From Azolla caroliniana (Eukaryota > Polypodiophyta), in contig JBHGNT010000022.1 of assembly GCA_043228905.1 (NCBI GenBank), forward strand, positions 4,340,001 through 4,404,000: a stretch of DNA of 64,000 bases. The letters are read 5' to 3'. Both the position numbers and the translations under genes were made by a program. Each line of letters begins with the position of its first letter. The first letter of the stretch is position 1. Below, in pieces: positions 46,230 through 56,800 of the stretch. Below the pieces are notes generated by a model. The model made no database searches. It was not told the origin of the DNA and saw only the letters and a program-made list of their open reading frames with translations.

Positions 46230-46915
46230 CACTCTACACTGAGGGGCCGCTACTGTGCGTTCCAAGCATCATCAAAGAGCTGCTCAATCTGACGGGGTTC
46301 TCTTCTCTGTGACACTCTACACTCAGGGGCCACTACTGTGCATTCCAAGCATCATCAAAGAGCTGTTCAATCTGACGGGGTTCTCTTCTCTGTGCCACTC
46401 TACACTCAGGGGCCATTACTGTGCGTTCCAAGCATCATCAAAGAGTTGTTCAATCTGACGGGGTTCTCTTCTCTGTGCCACTCTACACTCAGGGGCCATT
46501 ACTGTGCGTTCCAAGCATCATCAAAGAGCTGTTCAATCTGAGGGGGTTCTCTTCTCTGTGCCACTCTACACTCAGGGGCCGCTGCTGTGCGTTCCAAGCA
46601 TCATCAAAGAGCTGTTCAATCTGACGGGGTTCTCTTCTCTTTGCCACTCTACACTCAGGGGTTGCTACTGTGCGTTCCAAGCATAATCAAAGAGCTATTC
46701 AATCTGACGGGGTTCTCTTCTCTTTTCCACTCTCACTCAGGGGCCGCTACTGTGCGTTTCAAGCATCATTGGTAACTGTTCAATCTGACGGGGTTCTCTT
46801 CTCTATGCCACTCTATTCTCAAGTGCCTTCTATGTGCGTTTCAAGCATCATCGGTAACTGTTCAATCTGACGGGGTTCTCTCCTCCATTGCCATCATTCT
46901 ATACTCAGTTGCCAC
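46230..46915. repeat. 83-bp minisatellite, about nine copies
   Basis: Units begin at 46230, 46313, 46396, 46479, 46562, 46645 and 46728 with exact 83-bp spacing, each reading cactctacactcaggggcc ... aagcatcatcaaagagctg ... tctgacggggttctcttctc. The last copies (from about 46728) shorten and diverge. All three plus frames stay open over the array only because of its composition; it is not a gene. Confidence 0.93.
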
Positions 46916-47216
46916 TACTGTCCAGTCCCGGATTGCTTCCACATTTCGATTTGACGGAGTTCACTCATCCAACGGCAACATTCTACACTCAGTTGTTGCC
47001 ATTGGTCGGTCTTGGATCGCCTCCTCAACTGTTGGATCCAACGGAGTGAAATCCTCTACTGTTCGGTCTTGGATTGCAATAACTTTTCTGTCTATTGATT
47101 ATCTTGTGTATTGTTGTGTCTAATCTTGTGTATTGTGTGGAATATTTTTGTGTATTGTTGTTGCCCATAGCCATCTTTAATACTTGTTTTTTTTTCTGGA
47201 AATTTAGGGTTTTAAC
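46916..47216 (+). other. Upstream region of gene X
   Basis: It continues with degenerate minisatellite-like words (actcagttg, gttggatc), then becomes T-rich. tttagggttttaac directly precedes the ATG of X; the same TTTAGGGTTT (telo-box) motif recurs in the region upstream of gene Y. No clear TATA box was assigned. Confidence 0.4.
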
Positions 47217-50200
47217 ATGTCTAGCCAAATGGAAGGGGAAGAAGGGTGTTTAGAATTACCCCTCAATGATCATAAGGATAGGGATGATGTTATCAGGACA
47301 CAACAAGCCATACGAAACTATTGGGCAGAAAAAAAAAGGAAACATCGTCAATTGTTGAAGGATACGAAAGCCACACTCAGTAAAGGTAAGGATAGTTTAG
47401 CTGAGAATGTAAGTAATGCGACTACCATCATAGAGAGAAAGGTTGTAGACTATTTCAATGTTCAAACCAAGCACATCAGCAATGAAGAAAAGAAGGTAGT
47501 ACTTTATGGAATATGTAATGATCCATCGATAAAGGACTTAGTTGATTGTGATGGTCTTAATGCAAACATATCATCTATTTTAGTAAATAATCTTCGTAAT
47601 AGTTTCGTATCCATGAGCAGGTCAGAAGATGATCTTGTCTTAAAAAGGTCTAGTCTAATGATGTTACTTAATAGTGATGTTGACGATATAAACATCAGTG
47701 AGCTATCTAAGGTAATTGGTGTTAGTAGAAAAACAGTGTACAATACAATGAACCGTATAATTTCCTCGGGTGAAGGAACTAGTCTACTAAAGCTAACTAC
47801 AAGATGTAAGCCAATGACACCCATAACATTTGAAATCAAGGATGTAATCACAATGTTTTGGACTAATGAGAGTAGGGTTTCACCCAATAAAAAGGATTTA
47901 TGCAGGAAACGTGTTGGAAGAAATCAATACGAGGAGCATCCCACTCATCTTCTTGATGTACCTCAGGTATTTACATTTATCTCAACATTTGTTTTGACTC
48001 TACTCGGAAAGTTAATTAGCTCAGTTAGCAGAAAAGCTAATTAGCTTATCAGTTACATTTACCTCAGTTAGGTACTAGGATCGCTACTACATAGGTAACT
48101 AGCTACTCTCAATAGTTACTACCATGATAGCTAATTAGCTATTCTCAATAGCTAATTTAGGTACTACCAGATAATTAGCTGTACTACTAGCTAGTTAGCT
48201 ATCATGGTAGCTAGTTAGCTATTTCGTTATTACCAGCTAATTAGCTACTAGGAAAGCTAATTAGCTACCATGATAGCTAATTAGCTACTATGATAGCTAC
48301 TACATAGGTAACTGGCTACTCTCAATAGCTACTACCATGATAGCTAATTAGCTATTCTCAATAGCTAATTTAGGTACTACCAGATAATTAGTTGTACTGG
48401 AAGCTAGTTAGCTATCATGGTAGCTAGTTTGTTATTTCGTTATTACCAGCTAATTAGCTACTAGGAAAGCTAATTAGCTACCATGATAGCTAATTAGCTT
48501 ACTAGGATAGCTAATTAGCCACCGTGATAGCTAATTAGCTACTAGACCAGCTAATTTGCTACCATGATAGCTAATTAGTTAGGATAGCTAATTAGCCACC
48601 ATTATAGCTAATTAGCTACTAGACCAGCTAATTAGCTACCATGATAGCTAATTAGTTACTAGGACAGCTAATTAGCCACCATGATAGCTAATTAGTTAGG
48701 ATAGCTAATTAGCCACCATTATAGCTAATTAGCTACTAGACCAGCTAATTAGCTACCATGATAGCTAATTAGTTACTAGGAAAGCTAATTAGCCACCATG
48801 ATAGCTAATTAGCTACCATGATAGCTAATTAGCTACTAGACCAGCTATTTAGCTACCATGATAGCTAATTAGCTACTAGGAAAGCTAATTAGCCACCATG
48901 ATAGCTAATTAGCTACTAGACAAGCTAATTAGCTACCATGATAGCTAATTAGCTACTAGGAAAGCTAATTAGCCAGCATGATAGCTAATTAGCTACTAGA
49001 GCAGCTAATTAGCTACCATGATAGCTAATTAGCTACTAGGACAACTAATTAGCTACTAGGACAGCTAATTAGCTACCATGATAGCTAATTAGCTACTACG
49101 ACAGCTAATTAGCTACCATGATAGCTAATTAGCTACTAGAATAGCTAATTAGCTACTAGAATAGCTAATTAGCTACTAGAATAGCTAATTAGCTACCATG
49201 ATAGCTAATTAGCTACTACGACAGCTAATTAACTACCATGATAGCTAATTAGCTACTAGGACAACTAATTAGCTACTAGGACAGCTAATTAGCTACCATG
49301 ATAGCTAATTAGCTACCAGAATAGCTAACTAGCTACTAGAATAGCTAATTAGCTACTAGGATAGCTAATTAGCTACTAGGATAGTTAGCTAGTTACGAGA
49401 ATAACTAATTCCCCTTTATTACGCAGGTCGATTTATTTATTAGGTTCAAATGAATGCATCCAACTATCAAAGTTCAACTACGAACATTCGAGTCTCTTAA
49501 GCCACACTTTGTGAGACGCTTAAAGGATCGATACACATGTTGTTGCATTTACCATGTACAGATGGGTTTTCTGAAGGACTCTGTTAATCTACTACGTCAC
49601 CATAGCGCATCCCTAACTAATACAGTTTGCACATGTGGGTGCCCAATCTGTCGATCAAGCCCGCAAGAGGAGTGTAAATCATCTGAGCACGTTATCTCTT
49701 CCATGAGTTATTTATATTAGATTCAATATTGTGTCCGAGAGAAACTGACGCTATCTTCCATATTCATAAATGTGTCATGGGTTTATGTCAAGATTGTGGC
49801 CCTACTAGATTTAGGTGGTGTCCAAATGAATTGAGTAGTGAAATATTGATCTCTGTGAAGTTATTTGAGTCAGTGAACACCAATTTCGAAGGAAAGGTGT
49901 GTAAAAGAAAGGATCTAGTTCGGAAGATGCTTAAACCAAGGGATTTGGTGTCTCTGTTTGTAGTATCTCTAGGAAAGTTCATTAAACGCAACTTCATTTA
50001 TTCATGGCAGGCCCATCAGTTTAAGACTTGCATATCTGATTTCCCAAATGATGTAGTAGTCTCAGTAGTAGATTTCGCAGAGAATTATACTTTCAAGCAG
50101 CAGAATGAAATTCAATCTATGCATTGGTGTTCAGTTCAGGTAACCATTTTTGTGCACATAACATATTTTCGAGTTTCAGGTGATGTTAAAAAAGTAATTC

Positions 50201-50428
50201 ATTTCTTTATTTCCGATGATAAGAAGCATGATACCTTGTTCGTCCAACACTGTTTTAAGTTACATTGGCAGTGGTTATTAGCTCAACGTTTGGAGCTTAC
50301 TCAACATTGGGTCTGGTCTGACGGAGCTGCGTCACAATTCAAGGCTCGACGTCCATTTTATTTTGTGGGGAGGTATCCTGCTATAACAGGTTTGGAGATG
50401 AGATGGAATTTTTTTGGGTCTGGCCATG
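47217..50428 (+). pseudogene. Gene X: DDE transposase-like protein, at least two exons, broken
   Basis: Exon 1 (47217-47966, 250 codons) has a coiled N-terminus and a helix-turn-helix (SELSKVIGVSRKTVYNTMNR), ending WTNESRVSPNKKDLCRKRVG...HPTHLLDVPQ at a CAG|GTATTT donor. The intron ends ttattacgcag at 49426, and exon 2 joins in phase with HFVRRLKDRYTCCCIYHVQM and cysteine clusters (CTCGCPIC; CVMGLCQDCG). Later come VVDFAENYTF (50068-50090), KHDTLFVQHCF, WSDGAASQFK (50315-50340) and FFGSGHG, where the frame runs into satellite. Asp in DFAENY and SDGA could be catalytic. It resembles an uncharacterised eukaryotic transposase-like family; this is from memory of patterns. A TGA at 49451 and a frameshift near 49715 break it, and the C-terminus is missing. 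Confidence 0.55.
47990..49415. repeat. AGCTAATTAGCT palindromic satellite, block 1 (inside X intron)
   Basis: The basic unit is 20 bp: the 14-bp perfect palindrome tagctaattagcta plus a short spacer that alternates between ccatga and ctagga(c). In the most regular part (48800-49320) two 20-bp units alternate as a 40-bp higher-order repeat. The left edge (47990-48480) is less regular. It fills the intron between exons 1 and 2 of X. Confidence 0.93.
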
Positions 50429-50433
50429 GTTAC

Positions 50434-51770
50434 TAGGATAGCTTATTAGCTACTTTACACAACTATGGCAGTAGCTACTAGGATAGCTAATTCGCTAGGA
50501 TAGCTAATTCGCTAGTAGGATAGCTAATTAGTTGCCAGCAGCTAATTAGCTAGTAGGATAGCTAATTAGTTGCCAGTAGCTAATTAGCTAGTAGGATAGC
50601 TAATTAGCTTTTTTACACAACTATGGTACTAGCTAATTAGCTAGTAGAATAGCTAATTAGCTACTAGGATAGCTAATTAGCTGCTAGTAGCTAATTAGCT
50701 ACTAGGATAGCTTATTAGCTACTTTACACAACTATGGCAGTAGCTAATTAGTTACTAGGATAGCTAATTAGTTGCCAGTGGCTAATTAGCTAGTAGGATA
50801 CCTAATTAGCTTTTTTACACAACTATAGTACTAGCTAATTAGCTAGTACCATAGCTAATTACCTACTAGGATAGCTAATTAGCTAGTAGGATAGCTTATT
50901 AGCTACTTTACACAACTATAGTAGTAGCTAGGATAGCTAATTAGCTACTATGGTAGCTAATTAGCTACTTTACTCAACTATGGTAGTAGCTAGGATAGCT
51001 AATTAGCTACTTTACTCAACTATGGTAGTAGCTAGGATAGCTAATTAGCTACTTTACTAACTATGGTAGTAGCTAGGATAGCTAATTAGCTACTTTACTA
51101 ACTATGGTGGTAGCTAGGATAGCTAATTAGCTACAATGAAAGCTAATTAGCTACTTTCTCAACTATGTAGTACCTAGGATAGCTTATTAGCTACTAGGAC
51201 AGCTAATTAGCTGCCAGTAGCTAATTAGCTACTAGGATAGCTAATTAGCTGCCAGTAGCTAATTAGCTACTAGGATAGCTTATTAGCTACTTTACACAAC
51301 TATGTCAGTAGCTAATTAGCTACTATGATAGCTAATTAGCTAGTAGGATAGCTAATTAGTTGCCAGTAGCTAATTAGCTACTAGGATAGCTAATTCGCTA
51401 GTAGGATAGCTAATTAGTTGCCAGTAGCTAATTAGCTAGTAGGATAGCTAATTAGCTTTTTTACACAACTATGGTACTAGCTAATTAGCTAGTACCATAG
51501 CTAATTAGCTACTAGGATAGCTTATTAGCTACTTTACACAACTATGGTAGTAGCTAATTAGTTACTAGGATAGCTAATTAGTTGCCAGTGGCTAATTAGC
51601 TAGTAGGATAGCTATTTAGCTTTTTTACACAACTATGGTACTAGCTAATTAGCTAGTACCATAGCTAATTAGCTACTAGGATAGCTAATTCGCTAGTAGC
51701 TCATTAGCTGCCAGTAGCTAATTAGCTAGTAGGATAGCTAATTAGAAAAGACTAAGCTTATTAGCTACAA
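50434..51770. repeat. AGCTAATTAGCT palindromic satellite, block 2 (between X and Y)
   Basis: Same palindrome core, but with different spacers (gtaggat, gccagt) and an interspersed tttacacaactatggtag element about every 60-200 bases. It separates the 3' ends of the convergent genes X and Y; both frames end at stop codons supplied by array sequence (tactag for X, agctaa for Y). Confidence 0.92.
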
Positions 51771-53102
51771 TATGGTATACCTATTAGTTTTCTCCACTCA
51801 TTTGGTAGAGTTGTACTGCAATCTCCCAAACAGAATGCAGCAATTCGACAGGCATGTTGAAAACAAAGCAGATGGTATGTGTGGTTGCATGGTTGTAGGT
51901 GAACTAACAAAGACGCAGTTTTGTCCTCCGCACCTAACCCGCAAGCGATGCAACGTGCTTGAACTATCAATAAATCATTTTCTGGTTCTACTTCATTTGG
52001 TAAGGGAGCAAGAATGTTCAGGTCCAAATCCTGTCTGGTCCTTACCATTCCCTCCACAAAATGTAGCTTCTTCTTAAGGCAGCTAACTACCTGTTCTTGA
52101 TGAATGTATTGTTCCTTCAACGCAATAGAGAAATTTACCGATTAATTATTCTTGTTGTTGAAAGATACACCAACTTTGCTCAGGAATCGTTAACTTACTT
52201 GAAGCTTATCCAAATTGTAATCTGCAACAGTATTTACACCTAGAAGGTCCAGGTTCATTGAAAGAACCTGGATCTCTATTTGCAGTTCTATTTTACGCTG
52301 GGGATCCAGTGGCCCCTCTAATTCAAGCTCCTGTTGCGCAACCTATTCCAGATAATGCTTGATTAGCACATTTTACCCGTTATTTATAACACAATCACAT
52401 ACCAGCAAAACAATAGTTACCTGAATCTTATTTCTAATTGTTGTAACAGCAGAAGTAACTTTGCTCTCCATTGCAGGAGCCATTGTGGCTTTCTCTAAAT
52501 CAGTCTTAAAAAATGCCAATGTCTCACAGGCTTCATGGACATTTTTTAGCATATAGCTAACCAATGTCTCACCTGTATCATCGACATTGGCTTTCCTTGG
52601 GTGTCGGTGTGGTGTATGCCCCCGGTCTTGCTGGGAGTCGGCAGTTGCATCAACAGCTGCCATGCTCCAAAATCTGTCTATTTTTTGTGCCAAGGTCCCC
52701 ATCTTTCGGCATCTTTTTACCGATGCCTCACCATAGACTGCCCAAGCTACCCTATACATTTCAGGGTCTCTAGATTCCTTCGCTGTTTTGCAGTACTCAT
52801 ATGCAAATGCTCTAGCAAATGAAACTGACAACTCATTGTTGACTGGGATCTCCTGATGGACTTTCTGGTGCAGTCTCATGCAGTCATCGTACAAGTCGGC
52901 TCGTACATGCTTCAGCTTGACCTTGCCTTTGACTCTAGGCACTGTATATACTGTCATCCAGTCTATATCACTGATCAATTTATCACTTAGGACAGCAGGG
53001 TCAACACCCTCGAGTGACAGACCATAGGTGTTGTGGAAGTCCTCCTTTGTCTCGCAAAATTTTGCGAAGTTTAGCACTCTCGTATACGGAGGAACGAGCC
53101 AT
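51761..53102 (-). CDS. Gene Y: spliced protein with C-terminal RING-H2-like zinc finger
   Basis: Three exons on the minus strand fit GT-AG rules and keep phase: 53102-52421 (acceptor after tatttcag; ends AAGATTCAG|GTAACT), 52342-52199 (48 codons, starts VAQQELELEG, ends CTTCAA|GTAAGT) and about 52114-51761. There are no stops inside. Exon 1 begins mid-protein (LVPPYTRVLNFAKFCET), so an upstream exon with the start codon is missing. The end carries C-IA-C ... C-N-H-TY-H-LL-C ... C-LGD-C, close to the RING-H2 spacing of ubiquitin ligases, though the last pair is C-x3-C. The stop falls in the satellite. The family is not recognised. It could be a host gene or an accessory gene of a transposon shared with X. 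Confidence 0.55.
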
Positions 53103-53460
53103 CTGAAATATCATTTCAGAAATCAGAAATAGTGCAAAATCAGAATATGTGAGAATCAAAAACCCCAATCAACAACAACAAAAATGGTGCAAAATCTTTA
53201 ACTTAGCAAATCAGAAACCCTAATCATAATTTGTATTCAGAAATTTGAAATCAGAAACCCTAATCAAAATCTGTAATCAGAAGTTTGAAATCAGAAACCC
53301 TAATCAAAATCTGTAATCAGAAGTTTGTAACCAGAAACCTTATTCAGAAATTCTAATCAGAAATTTATAATCAAAAACCCTAATCAGAAATTTCAATCAG
53401 AAACCCTAATAAAAAATTTCAATCACAAACCCTAATCAAAAATCCTAAGCAGAAATTTAT
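53103..53460 (-). repeat. Telo-box-like degenerate repeats upstream of Y
   Basis: About nine aaaccctaat motifs alternate with aatcagaa(a/g)tttg and aatcaaaatctg words at roughly 20-45-base spacing. On the Y strand these read TTAGGGTTT. This is likely Y's upstream intron or leader. AAACCCTAA is the telo-box found upstream of many plant genes, and also resembles plant telomere repeat. Confidence 0.7.
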
Positions 53461-53819
53461 AAACAAGCATAGTATGGACGGACGGACTGGAAACGGTATG
53501 CCATTCCAGATTCGGACGGATCCCAAATAGGTGCGATAGGCACCGTTTTGTACTACGGGCCGGAAACCTATTTAAAGGCCCGGACCCCATTGTAATCGCA
53601 GCGGATAATTAATAGAGCGTATGGTGTTTATACTTCTGTGTTGATTTCCGTTCTGTACTTACTGTTATATCTTACGCGTGTAATTAACAAAAGCGCTCTA
53701 ATCGTGTAACCTACGTAAGTCGGTGTAATCGTTGAGTCATAATCCTATGCCGTAATCACCCTTTGGTGAAGTGTCTCCGCGACACCTTGTGTTAGGCCTT
53801 GTCTGGTCAGAGAATAACA
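53461..53819 (+). repeat. Element B 5' LTR, truncated at its left
   Basis: It matches the 3' LTR from aagcatagtatgg to gagaataaca. The first 64 bp or so of the LTR (TGTTACCGGCCGG...) are absent; the sequence to the left is the telo-box repeat region. A TATA-like tatttaaa lies near 53569. Confidence 0.9.
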
Positions 53820-53825
53820 CAGTTT

Positions 53826-53837
53826 TGGCGACCACGA
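53826..53837 (+). promoter_or_regulatory. Element B primer-site candidate
   Basis: TGGCGACCACGA follows the LTR within ttttggcg. The same ttttggc context occurs in element A. The tRNA is not identified. Confidence 0.5.
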
Positions 53838-53872
53838 TTCCTGCTTTCTCGCAGCGAACGACGGCTTAATGG

Positions 53873-56800
53873 ATGACGAGACCAACGCACGACCTGGTTA
53901 CAGACCGAGCTCGACGCCTCGCCGAACGGCAAAGACGGCGTGAGACTTTCCAGCAAGCAGCGCACGAAATTCGCTCGGATTGTTCGTTCTCCAACGAGAT
54001 CCGGAGAGTCGCGGAGGAACCTCTTCGGTTACAGCAAACTCGCGACCAAGACGACGGAAGCGGTCTAAGTAGTCTCCGGGAAACCGAACGCCTCCTCGAG
54101 GCGCTGGCAAGCGGAGAAAATGAGGCAGAAGCCTTTTCAGCCTACGAATCGGATTCCGAAGGGGGATACAGCGTGCACACGAACTACCGGAGCAGCAACG
54201 ATACCCCCGGCGGCCCGGAGGACAACGGGTCGGATACCGTGCCGACTCCAAAACCGGAACCGTTCGACCAGGGCTATCCGGAACCGCAAACGGAAGCCGT
54301 CAACCCACCAACACCGGAAGTGGAAGAAGCAAAGCCACCGACACCAACGAAAGAACCGGAAAAAGAACCGGAAGAGGAACCGGAAAAAACACCGGTAAAA
54401 GAACCGGAAGTGGAACCGGAGAGAAAACCAGAAAGATATCAACAAACGCCACTAAACCGCGGCCTAATACTGGACGACGACATGTCGTTCCAATACTCAA
54501 AGTATCGCGATGATCCGGACGCGGAAGCGCATGTTCATGCCTTCGAGTAGACATGGGAAGCAAATCACGCGTCCCAGCGATTGACACCGGAGGAAGAAGA
54601 ACGCTCGAAGATAGCGGAATTCGGGGTCACGTTGGAAGGACCAGCGGCACGATGGCGGCGGACGCAAGACCCGGCGACCATCACAACCTTTGCAGAATTA
54701 AAAGCAAAATTCTTGCATTTTTTCCACAAGGAGGTCGACCAGACGACAATGGTGGGCCTGTTTTATACGATCCGATAGGAGGCAGGGGAAAGCATTCCCC
54801 AATTCGTAGTCCGTTTCCAACGAATGCATAGCCAACTTGCCCGTGCACCCCCGGAGGAGGAATTACGGACGATATTTTTAAACGCACTCCGGGAACCGTT
54901 ACGCACGGTGTGTACGGTGATCGACTTTCGAGGAAGCACCATTGACCAGGTCATTGACCGGGTCAGAGAAATGGAAAAGTCAAGCTCATGGCTTACACTG
55001 GGAGCACTACAACGGGCGTTACCCACCGATGAAGATCTCCGGTTCCGGCAGGCAATTCAATGCACAATCTGCTTGAATGCCGGACACTCGGCAATGGAGT
55101 GCACCATGCGAACCCAGTGTGTGATTTGTCAATCCAAGAGTCATACAACGGACCGGTGCAGGTATAACCTGTTAAACCGACAAGCACCACCCGTCCGACG
55201 GATCGAGCCAAGAAGCAACCGAGACGAAGATGAAGATCGTTGGCAAAGAATGAACCGGTACCGACCGGCACAGGATGTCCGGTACGGAGACAGACAAGAG
55301 AATGATGGCCGGTACGGGGATCGGCATGATAACTACGACCGGTATGAGCGATCGGACCGTTATCGGGAGTCCAACAGACGACACGAGCAATACGACAGAG
55401 ACCATTCCCCTGGTTACCGAAGGCACCAGGAGGACTACGACCGATGTTACGATCCACCACGACAGGACTACCGAAATAAAAATAAGAATAATAAGAAACG
55501 TAATTTCAAGAAAGGTGGTCACACTAGGGACCCGGAACATGGAACCCCAAGGAGCCAACCGGCACAGAACGCACCACTCACTACGGGACCGACTCCGGCT
55601 ACCAGCAATGCTGAATCCAGCAATACCCGTAAAGAGTACTGCTACTACTGCAGGCAGGAAGGCCACTACAGTAACCAGTGCCCGGCAAAGAGCTACGATA
55701 AACGACCAGCAGTTAATATGGTGGTTCCGGAAGTGGCGGATGTACAGCAAGTAACCACACGGTCGAAAGGCATGGCCAAAGAGTGGGAAACACAAGAGGC
55801 CATACGAAAACAGGCGACGGAATGGGTGAAGGAAGCCAATGAAAGGAACGTCGCGGACGCGGAACGGCAAAAAGCGAATACCATAGGGAGTGCCGGCGGT
55901 AGCCACGCAGAAAACGAGACATGGCAAGCACTGCAAGAATGTCAGATCACGTTGCCATTAGGAAGACTCTTGCAGCTTGTGCCGCGATTTACGGAAGGAC
56001 TAAAAACGGTCATGACAGACGGTGTAGCCCCACCGGCACTAGTCCTCTTCTCGAATCCGGAGGAGGGACCGACGGTGGTGGACACTAGTAGTCCGGTGAT
56101 TACAGCTATTGTCAAAGGGCACGAACTTCCCGGCACAGTAATCAATGGAGGTTCCGGGGTGAACGTAATAAGCCTCCGCACGTGTGATGCCTTGGGTATA
56201 CATGAATGGGAGCCATGTCCGTTCTGGCTACGGATGGCGGATACGAGCTCTGCATGGCCGACGGGCTTAATACGGAAATTGGAGGTCACCATAGGAGGTC
56301 ACACATTTCACATCTCGGCTGTAGTGCTGCAGCTACAGGCGCAAGGCGCGTACCCACTGTTGCTGGGCAGACCATGGTTGAAAACAGCACACATCAAGCA
56401 AAATTGGCGGAAAAATATGATTACCTTCCGGCGCGGAAAAGCCAAGGTCCGGGTACCGACACAACCACGGACGAGCAACGGTAAGGAATGCACACCGTTG
56501 TATGCGGAATGCGTGAACATGCTTGAAGGGTTGGCAAACGACGAAGAAGCCCAGTACTTGGAGGAACACCCGAAGATCGTACCACTTTTCGAGATTGACG
56601 TGGCTGAAGCCGTAGCGCCATACTTGCCGCAGCGGGACGAAACCGAAGCCGAACCAGACAAAGATTCGATTCGGGAATTACGGCAAGCACAGGAAGCGTT
56701 GGAACGGGAAATGGCCGTTTCCCAACGGGTAAAAACATCCCAGCTCGACGAAGTGAACCTAGGAAGCAAGGACGAATCAAAGCCGGTACACATCGCCAAA

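Noticed and set aside
46255-46870. Overlapping plus-strand open frames over the minisatellite
   Set aside because: They arise because an 83-bp unit without stops shifts frame each copy. Translation is the same peptide in rotation and has no start context or homology.
47990-51770. Regular short repeats that might suggest a CRISPR array
   Set aside because: Spacers are only about six bases and themselves repeated, there are no cas genes, and the DNA is eukaryotic. It is a palindromic satellite.
53103-53460. Interstitial telomere
   Set aside because: The aaaccctaat words are spaced 20-45 bases apart with other sequence between, not in head-to-tail heptamers.
53898-54445. Long minus-strand open frames rich in Phe and Arg opposite element B gag
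   Set aside because: They are mirror frames of the (E/K)P repeat; low complexity on one strand keeps the other open.
55172-55936. 254-codon minus-strand frame in element B, hydrophobic
   Set aside because: Antisense of conserved zinc-knuckle coding sequence; the hydrophobic look comes from Arg/Asp/Glu codons read backward.
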